Origin: Nitrospirota bacterium
GTDB taxonomy: Bacteria > Nitrospirota > Thermodesulfovibrionia > Thermodesulfovibrionales > SM23-35
Length of the DNA stretch: 19,638 nucleotides
Assembly (NCBI GenBank): GCA_029883145.1
Contig: JAOUJR010000003.1
Span: 1 to 19,638 of the forward strand
Direction of reading: 5' to 3'
The notes beneath the pieces were generated by a model. It was not told the origin of the DNA. It searched no databases and worked only from the letters and a program-made list of their open reading frames with translations. The position numbers and the translations under genes were made by a program. Positions 6,477 to 14,160 of this stretch are shown here, one piece after another; position 1 is the stretch's first letter, and each line of letters begins with the position of its first letter.

Positions 6477-7294
6477 AGCAATGTATGTATTGACTTAATA
6501 ACAGCATTATTCCACCCATCCGGCCCAATACCTTCTGCCTTGATAAGATTTGGAACATTTATTCTTGGGTCATAACTCCCACTTGGTTTTTGAACAAGGA
6601 TGGGAAAATCAACCTTTTCAAACATTGGTATGTCGTTGGGGCTGTCACCAATAGCAATTGTTACAATTTCACCGAATTTCTTTTTATGTAAATTAATTAA
6701 AATGGATACCGCCGTACCTTTATCACTGTTGCCGAGGATATGAAAGAATCTCCCCTGAGTAAAATTGAACCCCTTTGCCTTAATGGAATTAAGAAGTCTC
6801 TGAGTTTCTCTCCCATTGTCTTTTATAATAAAAGGTTCATCAAAATCCCTCTCTTTTGCCATTCTTGCTTCATCGACACTCATGTTTGCGATCCCAGCAA
6901 CCTCTTCAGTGGTCATATCACCGAAGCCTTTAATATCAAACCCTTCTCTCCGTAAAGATTCAATCGTTTTTCTTAATTCAGAATATTGTGTGCCAAGTCT
7001 AATGACATGATAGTCGTTTTCTTCATCAACCTCAAATTCTGAGTTCTGGAGTCCAAATTTAAAATAACCTTTTGGAATAAATAATCCTCCGCCATTTTCA
7101 GATATAAATGGATGAGAATTGCTTAGCTTATTTCTATAATACTCTATCTCTTTTCTCGTCTTGCTTGAACAGATGATAAGGGGTATGTCCTTTTCTTTAA
7201 GCAATTGAAGAGCAGGTAAGGCTGGCTCAAAGGAACAGGTGGAATAATCTAAAAGGGTTCCATCAAGGTCTGTGAAAATGATGGGCTTTTTCAT
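6473..7294 (-). CDS. Glucosyl-/mannosyl-3-phosphoglycerate phosphatase (HAD family)
   Basis: HAD-superfamily phosphatase of the MPGP type, removing phosphate from glycosyl-3-phosphoglycerate to give glycosylglycerate. Motif I DLDGT has Asp9 and Asp11. Motif II is Ser43 in ICSSKTR, a run typical of this family. Motif III is Lys192 in NSDKGTA, and motif IV is GDSPND at 216-221. SENGGGLFIP at 65-74 is another family landmark. Length 273 is typical. Because a glucosyl-3-phosphoglycerate synthase gene starts across the divergent promoter at 8727, glucosyl-3-phosphoglycerate is the most likely substrate (GpgP role), although the family also takes the mannosyl form. ATG overlaps the upstream kinase stop by 4 nt (ATGA), implying translational coupling. 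Confidence 0.87.
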   Translation of the reverse strand: MKKPIIFTDLDGTLLDYSTCSFEPALPALQLLKEKDIPLIICSSKTRKEIEYYRNKLSNSHPFISENGGGLFIPKGYFKFGLQNSEFEVDEENDYHVIRLGTQYSELRKTIESLRREGFDIKGFGDMTTEEVAGIANMSVDEARMAKERDFDEPFIIKDNGRETQRLLNSIKAKGFNFTQGRFFHILGNSDKGTAVSILINLHKKKFGEIVTIAIGDSPNDIPMFEKVDFPILVQKPSGSYDPRINVPNLIKAEGIGPDGWNNAVIKSIHTLL

Positions 7295-8607
7295 TCTATT
7301 GCCGCTATCTGAATATCCATTACATTCGTTCCTGTTGGTCCTGTAACGAAAAGTTCATCAATTTTCTTAAAGAAAGTATAAGAATCATTATTTTCTAAAT
7401 ATTCCTCAGGATTAAGTCCGATAGATTTTGCTTTTGAAACGGTGTTTCCGTTCACGATGGCTCCAGCGGCATCTGTTGGACCATCTGTTCCATCTGTACC
7501 GGCAGAAAGGAGTGTAATTCCATCAATACCTTCAATCTCCATAGCAAACGATAAGGCAAGTTCCATATTTCTACCGCCCTTGCCGTTACTTCTTACGGTG
7601 ACAGTTGTCTCACCACCAGAGATTAAACAAATCTTCTTGTTACGCTTCACGCTTAACTCATTACGGGTCTCTATTGCCTTTTTTGCAAGCCATTTGCCAA
7701 CTTCCTTTGCCTCACCAGAAATTTCCGTTGAAATAATTTCTGCATCAAGACCGAGTTCCCTTGCTTTTTCTACTGCTGCATTTAGTGCCTTTTTGTTATT
7801 CCCTATAATTATATTTTCGACCTTTTCAAAGATTCTGTTCCCTTCTTTTGGTGTTTCCGGGATTGAACCATTTGTACCTTTATGCAGGACACTTAAAATT
7901 GATTGTGGAACCTTCTCTATCAATCCATATTTTTCTAAAATACTTAATGCCTTATTATATGTAGTTGTGTCAGGGGATGTGGGTCCTGATGCAATAACAT
8001 CAAACCTGTCACCAATGACGTCCGAAATGATTAAAGAAATTATCTTTGCAGGATAGGCAAATTCAGCAAGTCTTCCTCCCTTTACCTTCGAAATATGTTT
8101 TCTCACTGCATTAAGCTCATCAATAGTTGCACCTGCTTTAAGAAGCAGCTCAGTGATCTTTTGCTTCTCACTAAGAGTGATGCCTTTATAAGGAGAGACA
8201 AGAAGAGCGGAACCACCGCCTGAGATGAGACAAACAATCAATGTCTTCTCATCGATACAGCTCACGAGTTTTACTATCTCCTCTGTGGCTTGTAATCCTT
8301 TTTCGTCCGGCACAGGATGGCCGGCTTCAAGGACTTTTATTTTGTCGGGTCTATATTGAGAAGGACAGTGACTATGTTTTGTAATCACGATTCCTGCAGC
8401 AATAACATTTTTAAACTGCTCTTCCATAGCCTTTGCCATATAACAAGCTGCTTTGCCGAATCCTATTACAAGAAGTCTGTTAAATGTATTGTCCTGATAA
8501 ATTGAACGAATTGTGTCTGTATAAGACTTTACCATGTTATAAGGATTAACCTCATTCAATGAGGCATAGAATATTTCAATGGATAACCTTCCAGTTTTAT
8601 TCTCCAT
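7291..8607 (-). CDS. Glycerate 2-kinase (GckA/MOFRL family)
   Basis: ATP-dependent kinase that turns D-glycerate into 2-phosphoglycerate. The N-terminal kinase domain has GFGKAA (Lys52, the expected catalytic lysine), EAGHPVPDE at 94-102, SGGGSALL at 129-136, RKHISKVKGG at 169-178 and SDVIGD plus ASGPTSPD. The C-terminal MOFRL domain has GGETTVTV, GKGGRNMELAL (Arg346) and SAGTDGTDGPTDAAGA at 368-383. Length of 438 is normal. Being first in an operon with the glycosylglycerate phosphatase suggests it recycles glycerate released from glucosylglycerate, joining it to glycolysis (inference). It has little or no leader: a TATAAT lies 7 nt ahead of the ATG. Confidence 0.93.
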   Translation of the reverse strand: MENKTGRLSIEIFYASLNEVNPYNMVKSYTDTIRSIYQDNTFNRLLVIGFGKAACYMAKAMEEQFKNVIAAGIVITKHSHCPSQYRPDKIKVLEAGHPVPDEKGLQATEEIVKLVSCIDEKTLIVCLISGGGSALLVSPYKGITLSEKQKITELLLKAGATIDELNAVRKHISKVKGGRLAEFAYPAKIISLIISDVIGDRFDVIASGPTSPDTTTYNKALSILEKYGLIEKVPQSILSVLHKGTNGSIPETPKEGNRIFEKVENIIIGNNKKALNAAVEKARELGLDAEIISTEISGEAKEVGKWLAKKAIETRNELSVKRNKKICLISGGETTVTVRSNGKGGRNMELALSFAMEIEGIDGITLLSAGTDGTDGPTDAAGAIVNGNTVSKAKSIGLNPEEYLENNDSYTFFKKIDELFVTGPTGTNVMDIQIAAIE

Positions 8608-8614
8608 AACTCAC

Positions 8615-8620
8615 ATTATA
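8615..8620 (-). promoter_or_regulatory. Possible -10 box for the glycerate kinase operon
   Basis: A perfect TATAAT on the minus strand, 7 nt before the kinase ATG. No convincing -35 is seen at 16-18 nt. If used, the transcript would start at or next to the ATG, giving a leaderless mRNA; no ribosome binding site is visible there, which fits that reading. Confidence 0.35.
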
Positions 8621-8641
8621 GTAAAAGCTGAACTATTTTTC

Positions 8642-8670
8642 TTGACCAACTGATTTTTAGCTTATATACT
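8642..8670 (+). promoter_or_regulatory. Sigma-70-type promoter for the gpgS operon
   Basis: TTGACC (8642-8647), 17-nt spacer, TATACT (8665-8670): one mismatch from consensus in each hexamer with optimal spacing. Predicted start is near 8677, giving a leader of about 50 nt before the gpgS ATG. It lies back to back with the possible minus-strand promoter of the kinase/phosphatase operon, so the two arms of glucosylglycerate metabolism may share regulation. Confidence 0.7.
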
Positions 8671-8676
8671 TTTAGT

Positions 8677-8716
8677 GGGCGTTGACTTTTCCCGCCCTGC
8701 ACGAGCCTTTTGCAGG
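8677..8716 (+). promoter_or_regulatory. Leader hairpins overlapping the gpgS ribosome binding site
   Basis: Two inverted repeats sit in the predicted 5' leader. The first is GGGCG (8677-8681) with CGCCC (8693-8697). The second is CCTGCA (8696-8701) with TGCAGG (8711-8716), a 6-bp stem with a 9-nt loop whose right arm contains the first three bases of the AGGAGG ribosome binding site (8714-8719). The stems share bases 8696-8697, so both cannot be complete at once. This could be a simple translational switch or chance; the first repeat could also be a DNA operator at the start site. Confidence 0.35.
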
Positions 8717-8726
8717 AGGTGTTTAA

Positions 8727-9935
8727 ATGGCAGATTTTTATCAGACAGGTGTTGTAGCAACCTTTCACAAACTCGGAATGATTAATCTTGAAAAGATCGA
8801 AGCAGAGCTTTCATGGTATGCTCAGGACAGGCCAATTGCTCTTGTATTACCATCTCTTTATAGCGAGCTTGAAGGAGATGCACTGAAGGGAATTGCGAGA
8901 GAATTAAAAGAAGTGAAGTATATCAAAGGAATTGTTGTGACCCTTGGCCCTGCCTCAGAAGAAGAATTTAAACGCGCAAGGGAGTTTTTCTCTGTTCTCC
9001 CACAGAAAACAAGAATTATATGGAATACAGGACCGCGTATAAGTGAAATATATAAGTCAATAGAAGAAGCTGATCTCCCGATCGGAGAGCCAGGAAAGGG
9101 GCGTTCAGCATGGATGGCTTACGGGTATATTCTTTCTCAGCAAGTTTTTCATGAGATTGCACTCCATGATTGTGATATACTCACGTATAGCAGGGATATG
9201 CTTGCGAGGTTATGCTATCCTGTAACAAATCCAAATCTCGATTATGACTTCTGCAAAGGCTTTTATAGCAGGGTAACTGATAGACTTCATGGAAGGATGA
9301 CAAGGCTCCTTGTAACACCACTTATTAGGTCGCTCCAGAAGATTTTTGGATATTTACCCATCCTCGTATTTTTTGACAGCTTCAGGTATCCGCTGGCAGG
9401 TGAGTTTTCTATGGATGTAGATCTTGCAAGGGTAAATAGAATTCCTGGTGATTGGGGTCTTGAGGTAGGAGTACTTGCAGAGGTCTATAGGAATACCTCT
9501 CCAAGGAGGGTCTGTCAGGTTGATATTGCAGAGAATTATGAGCATAAACATCAGGAACTTTCTCCTGAAGACGCAACAAAAGGTCTCCATAAAATGTGTG
9601 TTGATATATGTAAATCAATATTCAGGACGCTTGCATCAGAAGGAATAGTTTTTTCAGAAGGGCTTTTTAAAACACTTGTCGCAACATATGTGAGAACAGC
9701 ACAGGATATGCTCAAGCGATATGATGACGATGCTGCTGTCAACAGTCTTTTCTTTGATCGGCATGAGGAAAGTCTTGCAGTCGAGACATTTACCAATGGG
9801 ATAAAACAGGCAGCAGAAATGATAACTGATGACCCGCTCGGCGTGCCCTTGATTGCGAGCTGGGACAGGGTGACATCGGCAATTCCTGATATACTTAATA
9901 TGATAAAAGAGGCAGTAGAAGAGGATAATAAATGA
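8727..9935 (+). CDS. gpgS: Glucosyl-3-phosphoglycerate synthase (GT81)
   Basis: Cytoplasmic glycosyltransferase joining NDP-glucose and 3-phosphoglycerate to give glucosyl-3-phosphoglycerate, precursor of the compatible solute glucosylglycerate. The GT-A fold begins with IALVLPSLYSE (37-47). EPGKGRSAWMA at 121-131 and HDCDI at 147-151 (the metal-binding DxD-type motif) are followed by YPLAGEFS 221-228, DWGLEVG 242-248 and a His-rich YEHKHQ 271-276, all as in bacterial GpgS. The 402-residue length fits the longer bacterial/archaeal GpgS type. Mannosyl-3-phosphoglycerate synthase (GT55) was considered, but its motifs are absent. AGGAGG precedes the ATG. It opens a long operon of turgor-related genes, and its partner phosphatase is on the opposite strand. 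Confidence 0.85.
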   Translation: MADFYQTGVVATFHKLGMINLEKIEAELSWYAQDRPIALVLPSLYSELEGDALKGIARELKEVKYIKGIVVTLGPASEEEFKRAREFFSVLPQKTRIIWNTGPRISEIYKSIEEADLPIGEPGKGRSAWMAYGYILSQQVFHEIALHDCDILTYSRDMLARLCYPVTNPNLDYDFCKGFYSRVTDRLHGRMTRLLVTPLIRSLQKIFGYLPILVFFDSFRYPLAGEFSMDVDLARVNRIPGDWGLEVGVLAEVYRNTSPRRVCQVDIAENYEHKHQELSPEDATKGLHKMCVDICKSIFRTLASEGIVFSEGLFKTLVATYVRTAQDMLKRYDDDAAVNSLFFDRHEESLAVETFTNGIKQAAEMITDDPLGVPLIASWDRVTSAIPDILNMIKEAVEEDNK

Positions 9936-9959
9936 AAAATCAACAAAAGGAGGAAAACA

Positions 9960-10319
9960 ATGAATTTTTGGGAAAAAGTAAAAAGAGATTTACAGAGAGG
10001 AATTAAAGAAGGTATCGAGGCAGTGAAAGAAGGCGCAACATATGTGAGAGAAAAGGCAGAAGAACTTACTGAAGAAGGAAAAAAACAGTATAAGATTTTT
10101 GAACTCAAGTCAAGAGTTCAGAAAGAGATAACAGAGCTTGGAGGAAAGGTCTATGACCTGAGTACAAAGCTCAAAAATCCTATGCTCGATAAAAAAGTGC
10201 AAGCAATTGTAACCCGAGTCAAAAAGCTTGAGTCTCAGATAACGAAACTTGAAGGAAAGCCAAAAACAATATCAAGGAAAATAGCTATAAAAAATACAGG
10301 GAAGTCAAAGAGAAAATAA
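9960..10319 (+). CDS. Small coiled-coil protein, function unknown
   Basis: Soluble, very basic 119-aa protein without signal peptide, membrane span or Cys. Residues about 5-45 form an amphipathic Lys/Glu-rich helix, 46-95 a second one with coiled-coil character (KSRVQKEITELGGKVYDL, then VTRVKKLESQITKLE), and the last 25 residues are a Lys/Arg-rich tail. A strong AAGGAGG lies just before the ATG, 24 nt after gpgS. I do not recognise a named family. Its position between gpgS and a membrane-anchored coiled-coil gene suggests a cell-envelope or scaffold role, but nothing in the sequence shows one. Confidence 0.75.
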   Translation: MNFWEKVKRDLQRGIKEGIEAVKEGATYVREKAEELTEEGKKQYKIFELKSRVQKEITELGGKVYDLSTKLKNPMLDKKVQAIVTRVKKLESQITKLEGKPKTISRKIAIKNTGKSKRK

Positions 10320-10349
10320 TATATTTGAGACGGCTAACGGAGGGATAAA

Positions 10350-11063
10350 ATGAAGACTATACTAATTGTGGTACTTTTAGTTGCGATTGTTTTAGGTGCA
10401 GGTTACTTTGGTCTTCCAATTTTGATAGAAAAAGAAACCGCAGGGCTTAAATCCGATGTTCAAGATTTGAAGCAAAGACTTCAAAAAATGGAGGAAGAAA
10501 CAAAGGCTGCCCCATTACAGTCTGATGCCGATGTCCAGAAGGTCATCAAAACTGTAAATGCTATTTATCATAAGGTAAACTCCCTTGGGGATTCTTTTAA
10601 GAAGGGCATGTCTCAGACTGATGAGGCAATAAAGAAGCAGGGAGAAGCAACAGAAGAATCTCTGAAGAGACAGTCTGAAGCAATAGAAAGGCAAAAGGCG
10701 GCAACGGAAGAAGCCTTAAAGAAACAGGCCGAAGCCATTGATAATTTGAATAAGGAGATTGAGACTAAATTACAGAAGATTATGTTTGATGCTACAATGG
10801 CAAGTATCAGAGGACATATCCTAAAGGCAAGGGTGGAGCTTGTGGCTAAAAATGTCGGAACTGCAAGGTCTGAGCTTGGCCTTGTTGATGAGCTATTTTC
10901 AAAGGCAGCAGTTACTGCTTCTGATGAAAACAAGAAGGCCATCAAAGAACTTCAAGTATCCCTCAAAAGGGCAAAGGCAGAGATAGATACTGATTTACCA
11001 GCCGCGATCAACAAAATTGATCTTCTGTGGCATGAAATGAGCAAATTATTAAGAAAGGTATGA
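10350..11063 (+). CDS. Membrane-anchored periplasmic coiled-coil protein
   Basis: Residues 3-26 form an uncleaved signal anchor (MKTILIVVLLVAIVLGAGYF), followed by a coiled coil (about 28-52), a linker, and a long Gln/Glu/Lys/Ala helix that contains three 18-residue repeats at 92-145. The last 85 residues look like a helical bundle (RGHILKARVELVAKN, ARSELGLVDELF). GGAGGG precedes the ATG, 30 nt after the previous gene. I do not recognise a family; it most likely projects into the periplasm. Being immediately before an M23 peptidase gene, it could be an activator of wall hydrolysis similar in principle to EnvC-type coiled coils (weak inference). Confidence 0.75.
   Translation: MKTILIVVLLVAIVLGAGYFGLPILIEKETAGLKSDVQDLKQRLQKMEEETKAAPLQSDADVQKVIKTVNAIYHKVNSLGDSFKKGMSQTDEAIKKQGEATEESLKRQSEAIERQKAATEEALKKQAEAIDNLNKEIETKLQKIMFDATMASIRGHILKARVELVAKNVGTARSELGLVDELFSKAAVTASDENKKAIKELQVSLKRAKAEIDTDLPAAINKIDLLWHEMSKLLRKV
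10623..10784 (+). repeat. Three 54-bp coding repeats (18-aa units)
   Basis: In-frame units starting EAIKKQGEAT, EAIERQKAAT and EAIDNLNKEI, each 18 residues. The first two are closely matched (TEESLKRQS versus TEEALKKQA at the ends), the third has diverged. An 18-residue period equals about five helical turns, so the repeats build a continuous helix with a regular polar and Ala face. They probably arose by internal duplication. Confidence 0.6.
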
Positions 11064-11165
11064 AGGGTTTATAGGCGATATAAATTTGTTATAAAACATA
11101 GCGATTAAAGGTGAAGGAGGAAATAGTAAAAGTATCCTTTTTTATAGTGTATGAAAGGAGGATGG

Positions 11166-12398
11166 ATGAGAAAGGCTGTTATGGCGGTCATTTTACTGGG
11201 AATAGCATTTTTGATAATAAGAACAAATTTAATCATTACTGATAAACCAGAACAGTCTCCATGCCCTGACAAGGATTATCGAGAGATATGTGGTACCATT
11301 ACAAGAGGGGAGACACTTTTTGATATTTTTAAAAGATATAGTCTTGATATAAAAGAGCTTTTTTATTTAAAAGAAGCATCAGCCAATATCCATAAGTTAA
11401 GGGAATTATATCCTGGTCGTCCTTATAAAATCATAGTAGACGAGAATAATAAGATAAATTCTTTCACATATTGGATAAATGAAGATTCAATTTTAAACAT
11501 CAAACGCAATGAATCAGGGTTTTGTGCAGAAAAGAAAGATGTAGAGTATGAAAGAAGAATTAAGCATATTGGAGGAACAATAAAAGATAATCTCATCTTG
11601 TCTATGGGTGAAGGCAAAGAAAACCTGATGTTAGCACTTCAGCTATCTGATATATTTGCATGGGATATAGATTTCACAACAGACCTTAGGAATGGTGACA
11701 CATTTAAAATTGTTGTTGAAGGTTTTTATCTGGATGGAGAATTTAAAAAATATGGAGAAATACTCTCTGCAGAATTTTTAAATAATGGCGAGATTTACTA
11801 TGCGTATAGATTTGAATATGATGGAAAAGTTGATTACTATGATGCAGAAGGGAAATTGCTTAAGAAGGCGTTTTTAAAAGCACCCCTGAATTTCAGAAGA
11901 ATAAGTTCAGGGTTTACTGGTAAAAGACTTCATCCAATATTGAAGATTTATCGACCACATCATGGGCTTGATTATGCTGCGCCTTCAGGTGCGCCCGTTT
12001 CAGCTATAGGTGATGGGACGGTCACTTTTGCAGGATACAAAGGGCAGTATGGCAAGCTTGTAGTGATAAAGCACCCTAATAACTATAAAACATATTATGG
12101 ACATTTATCGAAAATTGAGAAGGGCATTACAAAGGGAATTAAAGTTACCCAAGGTCAGATTATTGGCTATGTAGGTACAACAGGACTTTCAACAGGGCCA
12201 CATTTACATTATGAAATAAGGATTAATAATAAAGCGGTTAATCCACTTGCTGTAAAAATGACAAGAGGGACTTCGATTCCCAAACCATTGATAGCGAGAT
12301 TTATAAGATTAAAAAGTGAGATGAATGCGCAACTCGCTTTAATTATACCTCCAGTTTTTGCTTTTGCAGGAGAAAACAAAAATAGTAGGCTCCAATAA
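11166..12398 (+). CDS. M23 family peptidoglycan endopeptidase (MepM/OapA-like)
   Basis: Zinc metallopeptidase that cuts peptide cross-links in peptidoglycan, anchored at the inner membrane facing the periplasm. Numbered from the ATG at 11166: membrane anchor 1-20, an OapA/LysM-like segment about 38-100 (ITRGETLFDIFKRY, LYPGRPYKI), a Csd3-type middle domain to about 240, and the M23 domain about 245-370. The zinc and catalytic residues are present: HHGLD (His266, Asp270), GH in TYYGHLS, and GPHLHYE (His346, His348). I chose the ATG at 11166 over 11151 because AAAGGAGG (11154-11161) lies between them, correctly placed for the former. Placed between an envelope coiled-coil gene and mscS, it fits wall remodelling under turgor change. 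Confidence 0.88.
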   Translation: MRKAVMAVILLGIAFLIIRTNLIITDKPEQSPCPDKDYREICGTITRGETLFDIFKRYSLDIKELFYLKEASANIHKLRELYPGRPYKIIVDENNKINSFTYWINEDSILNIKRNESGFCAEKKDVEYERRIKHIGGTIKDNLILSMGEGKENLMLALQLSDIFAWDIDFTTDLRNGDTFKIVVEGFYLDGEFKKYGEILSAEFLNNGEIYYAYRFEYDGKVDYYDAEGKLLKKAFLKAPLNFRRISSGFTGKRLHPILKIYRPHHGLDYAAPSGAPVSAIGDGTVTFAGYKGQYGKLVVIKHPNNYKTYYGHLSKIEKGITKGIKVTQGQIIGYVGTTGLSTGPHLHYEIRINNKAVNPLAVKMTRGTSIPKPLIARFIRLKSEMNAQLALIIPPVFAFAGENKNSRLQ

Positions 12399-12401
12399 AT
12401 T

Positions 12402-12435
12402 TCCTAAAACCCAATTTTTAGTGATGTTTTTGGGA
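12402..12435 (+). promoter_or_regulatory. Hairpin sequestering the mscS ribosome binding site
   Basis: TCCTAAAAC (12402-12410) can pair with GTTTTTGGGA (12426-12435), eight Watson-Crick pairs plus one G-T pair with a one-base bulge and a 15-nt loop. The right arm takes in the GGGA of the GGGAGG ribosome binding site (12432-12437) of mscS. It may moderate mscS translation or be a weak barrier after the M23 gene. No U tract follows, so it is not a normal terminator. Confidence 0.3.
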
Positions 12436-12442
12436 GGAAAAG

Positions 12443-13486
12443 ATGGACATTAATGTAAAAAGGATACTCATCCCTGCAATTGTGGCCCTCATATCCTTTT
12501 CTACACTATTCATAATACGGGGTGTTGTCTTTAGACTCCTTCACAGGTGGGCAAAAAAGACAGAGACAAGGATTGACGATATAATAATCAAGGCATTTAA
12601 AACACCCTCTATGTACTGGTGTATTGCTCTTGGCCTCTATGTCGGAGTTGCTATCTCAGAGTTCCCGGAGAGATATGTATTTTATTTAAGCAAGACCATT
12701 CATGTAATTGTAATACTTTCCATTACTGTTGCTACAGCAAACCTATCAGGAAAACTATTTAAAAATTACATACAGAAATCAGACCTTCCTATTCCTACAA
12801 CAGGCCTTGCATATGGGATATTGAAGGGGACAATCTTCATTATAGGGTTGTTGATTGTGCTTAGTGTCCTTGGCATTTCAATAACCCCTCTTATTACCGC
12901 ACTGGGTGTTGGAGGTCTTGCAGTTGCCCTTGCACTTCAGGATACCCTTGCAAACTTGTTTGCTGGGATCCATATCCTTATGGAAAAATCCATTAGGGTT
13001 GGAGATTTTATAAAACTTGAAACAGGGCAGGAAGGCTATGTTGAGGACATTACATGGAGAACGACAAGAGTAAGAATGCTGCCCAATAACATGGTTGTGA
13101 TTCCTAATAGCAAAGTCGCACAGAGCACTCTTATAAATTACTATTTGCCGGAGAAAAGGATGTCTCTTCTGATTTCAATTGGAGTGAGTTATTCCTCTGA
13201 TCCGGAAAAGGTTGAAAGGATACTCGTTGAAGAGACAAAAAAGGCGGTTGGTGAAATTCCAGGATTGCTCGGCGATCCCGAGCCGTTTGTGAGGTTTATA
13301 CCTGGCTTCGGAGACAGTTCCCTTGACTTCACTCTTATATGTCAGGTTCAAGACTTTGTTGATCAATATCTTGCACAGCATGAATTAAGAAAAAGGATAT
13401 TCAAGAGATTTAAAGAGGAAGGGATAGAGATACCATTTCCGCATCGAACGGTTTATCTCAGGGAGGAAAAAGAATGGCAGAAATAA
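12443..13486 (+). CDS. mscS: Small-conductance mechanosensitive channel (MscS family)
   Basis: Inner-membrane channel that opens under membrane tension and releases ions and solutes during hypo-osmotic shock. N-terminal helices lie at about 8-30, 56-72, 82-102 and 124-144. The pore-lining TM3 and linker follow in the conserved stretch TALGVGGLAVALALQD, then LANLFAGIHILMEK and the beta domain with RVGDFIKL, VEDITWRTTRVR and VVIPNSKVAQSTLINY. The C-terminal alpha/beta domain ends near PFPHRTVYL. Length of 347 is slightly longer than E. coli MscS, with extra N-terminal helices. GGGAGG precedes the ATG. The 3' end overlaps the next gene by 13 nt. Co-location with compatible-solute synthesis genes matches its role: solutes gained in high salt are vented on dilution. 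Confidence 0.92.
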   Translation: MDINVKRILIPAIVALISFSTLFIIRGVVFRLLHRWAKKTETRIDDIIIKAFKTPSMYWCIALGLYVGVAISEFPERYVFYLSKTIHVIVILSITVATANLSGKLFKNYIQKSDLPIPTTGLAYGILKGTIFIIGLLIVLSVLGISITPLITALGVGGLAVALALQDTLANLFAGIHILMEKSIRVGDFIKLETGQEGYVEDITWRTTRVRMLPNNMVVIPNSKVAQSTLINYYLPEKRMSLLISIGVSYSSDPEKVERILVEETKKAVGEIPGLLGDPEPFVRFIPGFGDSSLDFTLICQVQDFVDQYLAQHELRKRIFKRFKEEGIEIPFPHRTVYLREEKEWQK

Positions 13487-14160
13487 TCGAGCCGTTTGAA
13501 TTTAAACAGTGCATAAGCATTCTTAAATCCACAGGAAAAAAGGCTAAAAATCTGCGAGAACTTAGAGATGTAATAGAGGTAGTAAGTGACGAATGCATAT
13601 TCCATCACACCTATCAATATTTTATAAAAGGACATGTCCTTGAATACACTAATGATTTTGCCCATTGGGCAGGTGAGAGCCTTGAAGAAAGGGCACTGTC
13701 AGAGCACCTTTCAAACATAGACCCCTATGATTTTAAGGAGATTAATGATTTGAGAAATCAACTACTGGCTGTAATAGATGTCTATCTAAAGAGTTTCCCT
13801 GAGCCAAGGGAGGCAATGCCTGGAGATGAATTTTGCTTCAATGAGACTATGACACTCATATTTCCTGTGGGAATAAGGGCAAAAAATCTTGCTGAGTTTC
13901 TTACGGCAATAAAGTATGTCGAAACTGGCTCTGTCTATTATCATTTCTATGAGGCGAGGATACGTCTTGGTGGCGGAATAGATGACTTTTCAAGGTGGAT
14001 TGAGGATGCCTTTGGGAAGAGAGAGCTGGCAGAAAGGATAAGGGCTATAGATCCATTCATGCATAACCTGGAAGGTATAAGAGAACACATAACAGAAGCG
14101 GTTGAAGAAGAAGTAAGGAAGGATATGGAGGTTATTGATCGATGTTTAACCAGTATTTAG
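13474..14160 (+). CDS. DUF5752-type protein of two tandem repeats
   Basis: Soluble 228-aa protein made of two homologous halves, about 8-105 and 120-215. Matching blocks are KAKNLREL / RAKNLAEF, CIFHHTYQYF / SVYYHFYEAR (His45 and His157), NDFAHW / DDFSRW, and NIDPYDF / AIDPFMH, at a constant offset of 110-112 residues. It resembles DUF5752 proteins, which I recall as neighbours of TreT-type trehalose synthases; no biochemical role is established to my knowledge. GGGAGG lies before the ATG inside the end of mscS, and its own end overlaps treT by 19 nt, so the three are translationally linked. The repeated His/Asp/Trp pattern could be a ligand- or sugar-binding site at the interface of the halves (inference). 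Confidence 0.7.
   Translation: MAEIIEPFEFKQCISILKSTGKKAKNLRELRDVIEVVSDECIFHHTYQYFIKGHVLEYTNDFAHWAGESLEERALSEHLSNIDPYDFKEINDLRNQLLAVIDVYLKSFPEPREAMPGDEFCFNETMTLIFPVGIRAKNLAEFLTAIKYVETGSVYYHFYEARIRLGGGIDDFSRWIEDAFGKRELAERIRAIDPFMHNLEGIREHITEAVEEEVRKDMEVIDRCLTSI

Noticed and set aside
7442..8056. 204-codon open frame on the plus strand
   Set aside because: Antisense to the glycerate kinase core motifs; Ser/Pro/Phe-rich shadow translation.
8727..9935. Mannosyl-3-phosphoglycerate synthase (GT55)
   Set aside because: Although the neighbouring phosphatase is of the MPGP type, the synthase shows GpgS-type motifs (GKGRSAW, PLAGEFS, DWGLEVG) and not those of GT55.
9551..10108. 185-codon open frame on the minus strand
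   Set aside because: Antisense across the gpgS end and the coiled-coil gene start; Ser-rich shadow with no recognisable domain.
11151..11165. Earlier ATG for the M23 peptidase
   Set aside because: It has no ribosome binding site, and the AAAGGAGG between it and the ATG at 11166 points to the later start.
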